Assembly (NCBI GenBank): GCA_012515985.1
Contig: JAAYXJ010000062.1
Location: forward strand, 1-32,313
Length of the DNA: 32,313 nt
Direction of reading: 5' to 3'
From: Gammaproteobacteria bacterium
GTDB taxonomy: Bacteria > Pseudomonadota > Gammaproteobacteria > Xanthomonadales > Xanthomonadaceae
Positions within the stretch are counted from its first letter, which is position 1. The number at the start of each line of letters is the position of its first letter. Both the position numbers and the translations under genes were made by a program. The notes beneath the pieces are model-generated. The model worked only from the letters and a program-made list of their open reading frames with translations, did not search any database and was not told the origin of the DNA. This document shows, piece by piece, positions 17,418 to 22,828 of the stretch.

Positions 17418-18521
17418 ATGGGCCTGACGATCGGTGTCGCGCGCGAGTCCGCGCAAGGGGAGCGGCGGGTTGCCGTCACCCCGGAAACCTGCCGGAAACT
17501 GGTGGCTGCAGGGGCGAGTGTCCGGATCGAACGCGGCAGCGGCGCGGGTTCGCACTTTCCGGACCCGGCCTATGCGGATGCCGGCGCCGAGGTGGTGGAC
17601 ACCGCCGCCTCCGCGCTTGGGGATGCAGACCTCGTGCTGTGCGTGCAATCACCCGCTGCCGACGCCATTGCCACGCTCAGGCCCGGCGCGGTGCTGGTGG
17701 GCATCCTGCAGCCGCAGGCCGATCCGGCGCGGGAGGCAGCGCTTTCCGCGCGCGGGATCGTGGCGTTTCCACTCGAGCGCCTGCCGCGCACGACCCGTGC
17801 CCAGGCCATGGACGTGCTCAGCTCCCAGGCCGGCATGGCCGGCTACAAGGCGATGCTGGCGGCGGCGTGGCTGGCGCCAGGGTTCTTCCCGATGCTCACC
17901 ACCGCCGCCGGGACGATCCGGCCCTCGAAGGTGCTGGTGATCGGCGCCGGCGTGGCCGGGCTGCAGGCAATCGCCACAGCCAGGCGGCTTGGCGCGCAGG
18001 TGGAGGGTTTCGACGTGCGCCCGGAGACCCGCGAGCAGATTGAATCACTGGGCGGACGCTTCCTGGACCTGGGCGTGAGCGCCGTCGGCGAGGGCGGCTA
18101 TGCGCGCCAGCTGACCGACGAAGAGCGCGCGGAACAGCAGCGCAGGCTCGGCGAGCATCTGCGGAGCATCGATGTGATCGTGTGCACTGCGGCCGTGCCC
18201 GGGCGGCCGGCCCCGAAGATCGTCACCACCGCCATGGTGGAAGGCATGAAGCCGGGCAGCGTGGTGGTGGACCTTGCGGCGGAGACCGGGGGCAACTGCG
18301 AGCTCACGCGCCCCGGGGAGACCGTGGAGCACGCCGGGGTCACCGTCACCGGCCCCCTGGGACTGGCCAGCCAGGGTGCGCGGCACGCCAGCGAGATGTA
18401 TGCGCGAAACCTGCTCAACTTCACCATGCTGCTCATCGTCGACGGCGCGCTCGCCCTGGACTGGGAAGACGAGCTGCTGGCGAAAACGGTGTGGCCGGAG
18501 CGGGAGGGCGCGCCGGCCTAG
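17418..18521 (+). CDS. pntAA: NAD(P) transhydrogenase subunit alpha part 1 (NAD-binding domain I)
   Basis: Soluble NAD(H)-binding component of the proton-pumping transhydrogenase, which uses the proton gradient to make NADPH from NADH. The 367-aa product starts GVARESAQGERRVAVTPETC, the AlaDH/PNT N-terminal signature; the catalytic-domain Rossmann motif is VIGAGVAGLQAIATARRLGAQV (about 174-195), and EGMKPGSVVVDLAAETGGNCELT is the conserved block near the NAD site. It ends after this domain, so the membrane part is a separate gene (pntAB), as in other split PntA systems. GGAG lies about 10 nt before the ATG. Unusually, an inverted three-gene operon separates it from pntAB-pntB. Confidence 0.95.
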   Translation: MGLTIGVARESAQGERRVAVTPETCRKLVAAGASVRIERGSGAGSHFPDPAYADAGAEVVDTAASALGDADLVLCVQSPAADAIATLRPGAVLVGILQPQADPAREAALSARGIVAFPLERLPRTTRAQAMDVLSSQAGMAGYKAMLAAAWLAPGFFPMLTTAAGTIRPSKVLVIGAGVAGLQAIATARRLGAQVEGFDVRPETREQIESLGGRFLDLGVSAVGEGGYARQLTDEERAEQQRRLGEHLRSIDVIVCTAAVPGRPAPKIVTTAMVEGMKPGSVVVDLAAETGGNCELTRPGETVEHAGVTVTGPLGLASQGARHASEMYARNLLNFTMLLIVDGALALDWEDELLAKTVWPEREGAPA

Positions 18522-18530
18522 CCTGCCGGC
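18512..18530. terminator. Hairpin over the pntAA stop codon
   Basis: GCCGGC-ctagcct-GCCGGC forms a 6-bp stem around the CTAG that contains the pntAA stop, between two convergent transcription units. No T-run follows, so it is a weak candidate for a bidirectional terminator. Confidence 0.3.
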
Positions 18531-18535
18531 ACGCC

Positions 18536-18952
18536 TCATTCGGCGGGCCTGTGCCGCTCCAGCCAGGCGCGCCGCTCTTCGGCACTCATGGTCTTCCAGC
18601 GGGCCCGCAGGGCCTCGCGTTCGGCGGCGGGCATCCCGCGCATGTGCTGGAAAAGCGCCCGGGCCTCCTCGCGCCGCTCGGGGCTCATGTCGTGCCAGCG
18701 CTTCATGCCGTGGCGCGCGCTGCGGCGCTCCTCGGGCGTCATCTGCTGCCAGCGTTCGGCGTGGCGCAGCATGTGCGCCCGCCGCTCGGGGGAATTGTTC
18801 CAGCGGTCGCGGACGGTGGACACGAGGGCTTCGCGCTGTTCCGGCGCCAGCTGATCCCATTCGGGGAGCTGCTGGCGCTGCTGCGCGAGCGCCGGGCCCG
18901 CCAGCATGCCGGCGGCCAGGGTCGCGGCCAGGAGGGAAATCGCGGCTTTCAT
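18536..18952 (-). CDS. DUF3106 secreted protein with W..SPEER repeats
   Basis: A 138-aa exported protein: signal peptide MKAAISLLAATLAAGMLAGPALA (about 1-23), then a highly charged helical region built of about five short repeats of the form W-x2-(M/L)-(S/T)-P-E-x-R (for example WQQMTPEERRSAR, WHDMSPERREEAR, WKTMSAEERRAW). This is the DUF3106 pattern. It follows the anti-sigma-like gene with only 3 nt between them, so it belongs to the sigma-factor operon. A periplasmic sensor or chaperone role is possible, but no function is established. Confidence 0.8.
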   Translation of the reverse strand: MKAAISLLAATLAAGMLAGPALAQQRQQLPEWDQLAPEQREALVSTVRDRWNNSPERRAHMLRHAERWQQMTPEERRSARHGMKRWHDMSPERREEARALFQHMRGMPAAEREALRARWKTMSAEERRAWLERHRPAE

Positions 18953-18955
18953 GGG

Positions 18956-19327
18956 TTACTCCATCGCTACGGGCTGGGCGTCGGAGGCCAGCCACACGAA
19001 CAGGTCGGGGTCTTCGTCAAAGACCATCATCGGATCTTCCCAGGGCTCCGGCGTGGACAGGCCGTCGGCAGCGCCCGCGAGCCCCGGTGCCGGGCCACTG
19101 GATCCTTCCGGGTCAACCAGCGTGTACATGCCAACGGCGAAGGCGAACACCGCGGCGCAGGCCGCGGCCAGCGCCCAGCCGAACGCCGGCGGTCGACCCG
19201 GGCTGCGGCGGCCCGCGGTGCGCGGCTGCAGCTGCGCCAGCGTCCGTGGCGGGACGCGTTCGACCGCGCGGGCGTGGATTGCGCGGGCGACCAGGTCAAT
19301 GGGGTGGTTCTCGCTCTCGCGGCTCAT
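18956..19327 (-). CDS. Single-pass anti-sigma-like membrane protein
   Basis: A 123-aa protein with a 48-residue basic cytoplasmic N-terminus (VERVPPRTLAQLQPR), one membrane helix at about 49-70 (WALAAACAAVFAFAVGMYTLV) and an acidic periplasmic tail. Its ATG overlaps the sigma factor stop as ATGA, the arrangement of sigma/anti-sigma pairs. It lacks the zinc-binding HxxxCxxC motif of ZAS anti-sigma factors, and its sequence is not diagnostic; DUF3619-type proteins occupy the same slot in other proteobacteria. The role is inferred from position and topology. Confidence 0.65.
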   Translation of the reverse strand: MSRESENHPIDLVARAIHARAVERVPPRTLAQLQPRTAGRRSPGRPPAFGWALAAACAAVFAFAVGMYTLVDPEGSSGPAPGLAGAADGLSTPEPWEDPMMVFDEDPDLFVWLASDAQPVAME

Positions 19328-19869
19328 CGGAATTCCTCCAGTTGCTTTTGCAACGCGCTGCGCGCGCGCGACAGGTGCGTCTTGACCGATCCCTCGCTGC
19401 AGACCATCACCTTCGCGGTCGTGGCCACATCAAGCCCTTCCAGCACGCGCAGCGTGAACGCCTCGCGCTGGCGCCGCGGCAGCCCGCGCAGCGCGCCGGC
19501 CAGGCGGGCCCAGGCCTCCCGCCCATCGTGGGCTGCGGACGGGTCGGGGCTGGCATCCGCCCAGTCCAGATCCTCGAACCCGCGCTCGTCCGCGCTGGTC
19601 ATCCAGCCCAGCCGGAAAGTCCGGCGACGCTGCAGGTCGATGATCCGGCTGCGCAGGATGGTCCAGAACAGCGCGGTCCACTCGTGCGGGGGGCGCCCGG
19701 CATAGCCCAGCATCCGGGTCATGGCGTCCTGCACGGCATCCAGCGCATCGTCGCGGTTGCGCAGGCCGGTTTCCGCGAACCGGAACGCGCGTCCGCGCAC
19801 CGCGGCCAGGAAATCCTCGAGCGTCTGCGGCTGGTCATCCGCGGCGGCAGGAGGGCGGGCATCGTCCAT
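19324..19869 (-). CDS. ECF-like RNA polymerase sigma factor
   Basis: A 181-aa sigma70-family factor with regions 2 and 4 only. Region 2 (about 18-85) has AFRFAETGLRNRDDALDAVQDAMTRML and WTILRSRIIDLQRRR; region 4 (about 125-175) has LRGLPRRQREAFTLRVLEGLDVATTAKVM and CSEGSVKTHLSRARSALQKQL. The start at 19869 (MDDARPPAAAD) is by domain position; no strong Shine-Dalgarno is visible. It leads the operon sigma / anti-sigma-like / DUF3106, inserted in reverse between pntAA and pntAB. A TTGACA hexamer at 19989-19984 on the minus strand is the only promoter-like element upstream. The regulon is unknown. Confidence 0.88.
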   Translation of the reverse strand: MDDARPPAAADDQPQTLEDFLAAVRGRAFRFAETGLRNRDDALDAVQDAMTRMLGYAGRPPHEWTALFWTILRSRIIDLQRRRTFRLGWMTSADERGFEDLDWADASPDPSAAHDGREAWARLAGALRGLPRRQREAFTLRVLEGLDVATTAKVMVCSEGSVKTHLSRARSALQKQLEEFR

Positions 19870-20000
19870 CGGCACGAGCTTAACGCGGGCGCCCGGGCTG
19901 CCGGGGCCGCGCACTTGCCGCGCAACAGGGTGTTTCCTGGCCAGGCTGCCATCCACGGGGCTTGCTTTCCATCGGGCCTGTCATGTCAACGCGCGTGCGT

Positions 20001-20021
20001 GCCAGCGGTTGACGCGCTGGC
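20001..20021. promoter_or_regulatory. Inverted repeat between the sigma-factor operon and pntAB
   Basis: GCCAGCG-gttgacg-CGCTGGC is a perfect 7-bp inverted repeat in the divergent gap. GTCAAC (19985-19990) and GTTGAC (20008-20013) form a second inverted pair nearby. Possible operator for either side. Confidence 0.35.
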
Positions 20022-20039
20022 GCCGGGTTCAGGTCCGGT

Positions 20040-20045
20040 TATGAT
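20040..20045 (+). promoter_or_regulatory. TATGAT -10-like element before pntAB
   Basis: TATGAT ends 34 nt before the pntAB ATG. Because pntAB-pntB is cut off from pntAA by an antisense operon, it needs its own promoter, and this is the best candidate. No convincing -35. Confidence 0.4.
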
Positions 20046-20079
20046 GCCGGCAACGCCGACCGGCCGGGAGCGGGGACTG

Positions 20080-20385
20080 ATGGACGGATTCGCCGCGCTG
20101 TACATCTTCATGCTGGCTGCCATCGCCGGCCACGTGATCATCTCGCGGGTGCCGGTGATCCTGCACACCCCGCTGATGTCGGGTTCCAATTTCATCCACG
20201 GGGCGGTGCTGATCGGCGCCATGATCGTGCTCGGGCACGCCGACACCCCCCTGGAGAAGGTCATCGGGTTCATCGCCGTGGCGATGGGTGCGGCCAATGC
20301 CGCGGGCGGCTACGTGGTGACGGAGCGCATGCTGGAGATGTTCAAGCCCAGCAGCAGGCGCGACGGCGGGGAAGACGCGACATGA
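20080..20385 (+). CDS. pntAB: NAD(P) transhydrogenase subunit alpha part 2 (membrane)
   Basis: A 101-aa membrane subunit corresponding to the C-terminal helices of a full-length PntA, part of the proton channel of the transhydrogenase. Three hydrophobic helices are seen: FAALYIFMLAAIAGHVIISRV, SNFIHGAVLIGAMIVLGHA and VIGFIAVAMGAANAAGGYVVT. TPLMSGSNFIHG and the final GGYVVTERML are diagnostic of this subunit. GGGAGCGGGGACTG precedes the ATG; an in-frame ATG at 20041 is less likely. The stop overlaps the pntB start as ATGA. Confidence 0.94.
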   Translation: MDGFAALYIFMLAAIAGHVIISRVPVILHTPLMSGSNFIHGAVLIGAMIVLGHADTPLEKVIGFIAVAMGAANAAGGYVVTERMLEMFKPSSRRDGGEDAT

Positions 20386-21779
20386 GCCCGGCCGGATCCG
20401 GGATCTCCGCATGGCTGGTGGATGCCAGCTACCTCGTCGCGGCCGCCCTGTTCCTGCTGGGATTGCAGCGCATGGCCTCGCCCCGCACTGCGCGCAGCGG
20501 CATCCAGTGGGCGGGCGTGGGCATGCTGCTGGCCACGGTGGTGACGTTCTTCCAGCCGGGCCTGGGGAACATCGCCCTGATCCTGCTCGCGATCGCGGTG
20601 GGCGGCGCGCTGGCCTGGTATTCGGGCCGCAAGGTGCCGATCACCGACATGCCGCAGATGGTGGCGATGTACAACGGCCTGGGCGGCGGCTCGGCGGCGG
20701 CGATCGGCGCGGTGGAGCTGCTGCGCTGGTCGGCGGGCGACCCCGCGCCGGGCACGACCGGGCAGGTGCTCGCGGTGCTGGGGGCGCTGATCGGCGCGGT
20801 GGCGCTGTCCGGCTCGCTGATTGCCTGGGCCAAGCTCGACGGGCGCATGGACAAGCGCTACGCGTTCCCGGGCATGCAGGTTTTCAACTTCCTGGTGTTC
20901 GCCGCCGCCATCGTGCTCGGCGGCGTGGTGCTCTGGACCCTGGGCGTGCCGTGGATCATCGCGTTCTTCCTGGTGGCGCTGGCGCTGGGCGTGCTGATGA
21001 CGCTGCCGATCGGCGGCGCCGACATGCCGGTGGTGATTTCGCTGTACAACGCGCTGACCGGCCTGGCCGTGTCGTTCGAGGGATATGTGCTGGGGAACGA
21101 GGCGCTGATCATCGCCGGCATGATGGTGGGTGCGGCCGGCATCCTGCTGACGCGCCTGATGGCCAAGGCCATGAACCGCTCGATCAAGTCGGTGCTGTTC
21201 TCCAGCTTCGGCGGCGGGGGCCAAGCGCAGGAAATCGCCGGCAGCCAGAAGCCGATCGAGGCCGCGGACGTGGCGGCGATGATGGCGTATGCCGAGCGGG
21301 TGGTGATCGTCCCCGGCTACGGCATGGCGGTGGCCCAGGCCCAGCACAAGATCTGGGAGCTGAGCCAGCGGCTGATCGAGCGCGGGGTGAAGGTGAAGTT
21401 CGCCATCCATCCCGTCGCTGGGCGCATGCCGGGGCACATGAACGTGCTGCTGGCCGAGGCCGGGGTGCCCTACGACCTCATCGTGGACATGGAAGACATC
21501 AACCCGGAGTTCAAGAACACCGATGTGTCCCTGGTGATCGGGGCCAACGATGTGGTCAACCCGGTGGCCAAGACCGATCCTTCAAGCCCCATCTACGGCA
21601 TGCCGATCCTGGACGTGGTGGATTCGAAGAACACCATCGTGATCAAGCGCGGCAAGGGCACCGGCTTTGCCGGGATCGAGAATGCGCTGTTCTACGCCGA
21701 CAACACACGCATGCTGTACGGGGATGGCGCGGAGATGGCCAATGCGCTGGTGAGCGAGCTCAAGGCGCTCGACGGCTGA
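20382..21779 (+). CDS. pntB: NAD(P) transhydrogenase subunit beta
   Basis: A 465-aa subunit with membrane helices (about 1-265) and the NADP(H)-binding domain III (about 285-465). Membrane features include VPITDMPQMVAMYNGLGGGSAA and PIGGADMPVVISLYNALTGLA. Domain III carries VVIVPGYGMAVAQAQH, KFAIHPVAGRMPGHMNVLLAEA, VSLVIGANDVVNP and a terminal KRGKGTGFAGIENALFY block. The start is fixed by the ATGA overlap with pntAB. Length and motifs are normal for the family. Confidence 0.97.
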   Translation: MSPAGSGISAWLVDASYLVAAALFLLGLQRMASPRTARSGIQWAGVGMLLATVVTFFQPGLGNIALILLAIAVGGALAWYSGRKVPITDMPQMVAMYNGLGGGSAAAIGAVELLRWSAGDPAPGTTGQVLAVLGALIGAVALSGSLIAWAKLDGRMDKRYAFPGMQVFNFLVFAAAIVLGGVVLWTLGVPWIIAFFLVALALGVLMTLPIGGADMPVVISLYNALTGLAVSFEGYVLGNEALIIAGMMVGAAGILLTRLMAKAMNRSIKSVLFSSFGGGGQAQEIAGSQKPIEAADVAAMMAYAERVVIVPGYGMAVAQAQHKIWELSQRLIERGVKVKFAIHPVAGRMPGHMNVLLAEAGVPYDLIVDMEDINPEFKNTDVSLVIGANDVVNPVAKTDPSSPIYGMPILDVVDSKNTIVIKRGKGTGFAGIENALFYADNTRMLYGDGAEMANALVSELKALDG

Positions 21780-21797
21780 GCCGGCGCCGGGGGCGGC

Positions 21798-22211
21798 TCA
21801 GCGCGAGAGCACCGCGGCGATGACCGCGCCGGCCACAAGCCAGGCGGCGTCCGCGGCGCCGTGGGTGGTCTGCACCAGCGTCCAGGCATGGTAGGAGCCC
21901 ATCCGGGTGGCCGCCTCCCACGGGGTCAGGCCGAGCATCCGCCCCAGCAGGCCCGATACCACCAGCCACAGTGACAGGGCGATGCACGCCGCGGTGGCCA
22001 GGGTGCCCCACAGCGAGCGCCACGGTCCCGCGCGCACCTGGGCCAGCCGCAGCAGCAGGGCTGCATCCAGCGCCGCGACCACGGCCATCCAGCTGCAGAC
22101 CCGGCCGGTGGCCATCGACACCAGCACCCACAGGGCCGCGCACCCCGCGATGCCCAGCATCAGCAGAAGCACGGCGACCCAGGGCCGGGGCGGTGGGTTG
22201 ATCGGGGTCAT
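21798..22211 (-). CDS. Small four-helix membrane protein, unknown
   Basis: A 137-aa hypothetical inner-membrane protein with about four hydrophobic segments (VAVLLLMLGIAGCAALWVLVS, a short MAVVAALDAALLLRL, TLATAACIALSLWLVVSGLLG and AAWLVAGAVIAAVLSR). The start at 22211 (MTPINPPPRPW) is preferred because the upstream codons contain no hydrophobic content and run into the sufT promoter. No family was recognised. It is convergent with pntB and divergent from sufT. Confidence 0.6.
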   Translation of the reverse strand: MTPINPPPRPWVAVLLLMLGIAGCAALWVLVSMATGRVCSWMAVVAALDAALLLRLAQVRAGPWRSLWGTLATAACIALSLWLVVSGLLGRMLGLTPWEAATRMGSYHAWTLVQTTHGAADAAWLVAGAVIAAVLSR

Positions 22212-22263
22212 GGAAAGCGGGATTGCCGGGGCGCGACAGGATACCTTCACCGGGGCAGGGCGA

Positions 22264-22269
22264 TACAAT
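22264..22269 (+). promoter_or_regulatory. TACAAT -10-like element at the sufT start
   Basis: GATACAAT ends 7 nt before the sufT ATG chosen here and there is no Shine-Dalgarno between them, so transcription would begin at or next to the start codon (leaderless). Confidence 0.45.
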
Positions 22270-22276
22270 GGGCGCC

Positions 22277-22828
22277 ATGTACTCCCGAACCAGCGAACCC
22301 GTGCGCTTCGAGCGCGACTGCCCTGCCGTGCTGGTGCCCCAGGGGGACCACGTGACCCTGCCCGTGGGCAGCGCCGGCTACATCACCCAGGCCCTTGGCG
22401 GCAGCTACACGGTGTTCGTGGAAGGCAACCTGTTCCGCATCGCCGGCAAGGACGCGGACGCGATCGGCAAGGAGATCCCCCCGCCCATCGAGCTGCCCGA
22501 GGGCGCCGACGAGGCGGCGGTTGAAAAGCTGGTGTGGGCGCAGCTGCGCACCTGCTTCGACCCTGAAATCCCCATCAACGTCGTCGACCTGGGGCTCGTG
22601 TACGAGGTGGAGGTGGAGCCGGTGGCGGACGGCCAGCGCAAGGTCTCGGTGAAGATGACCTTGACGGCGCCCGGCTGCGGCATGGGCGAGATCCTGGTGG
22701 ATGACGCGCGGAGCCGGATCGAGATGATCCCCACCGTTTCCGAAGCGGATGTGGAGCTGGTTTTCGATCCGCCCTGGAACGCCAGCATGATGTCCGAGGC
22801 GGCGCGCCTGGAAACCGGGATGTTCTAG
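22277..22828 (+). CDS. sufT: SufT-like iron-sulfur cluster assembly protein
   Basis: A 183-aa protein of the SufT type, with an N-terminal beta region (VLVPQGDHVTLPVGSAGYITQALGG) and a C-terminal MIP18/DUF59 domain from about 75. The domain shows LRTCFDPEIPINVVDLGLVYEV, the reactive LTAPGCGMGE cysteine loop and DVELVFDPPWN. SufT helps mature Fe-S proteins in bacteria. Here it is not next to other suf genes. The ATG at 22277 (MYSRTSEP) is chosen over 22268 because of the -10-like TACAAT that ends in the latter. Its stop lies in a CTAG shared with the convergent regulator gene. Confidence 0.9.
   Translation: MYSRTSEPVRFERDCPAVLVPQGDHVTLPVGSAGYITQALGGSYTVFVEGNLFRIAGKDADAIGKEIPPPIELPEGADEAAVEKLVWAQLRTCFDPEIPINVVDLGLVYEVEVEPVADGQRKVSVKMTLTAPGCGMGEILVDDARSRIEMIPTVSEADVELVFDPPWNASMMSEAARLETGMF

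Noticed and set aside
16664-18043. 459-aa plus-strand ORF spanning the second DUF1631 and pntAA
   Set aside because: Out of frame with both real genes and of low-complexity Arg/Ala/Gly content.
18182-20385. Plus-strand ORFs of 507 and 703 aa across the sigma operon
   Set aside because: Only the last 101 codons of the 703-aa frame (pntAB) are real; the rest is antisense to sigma, anti-sigma-like and DUF3106 genes.
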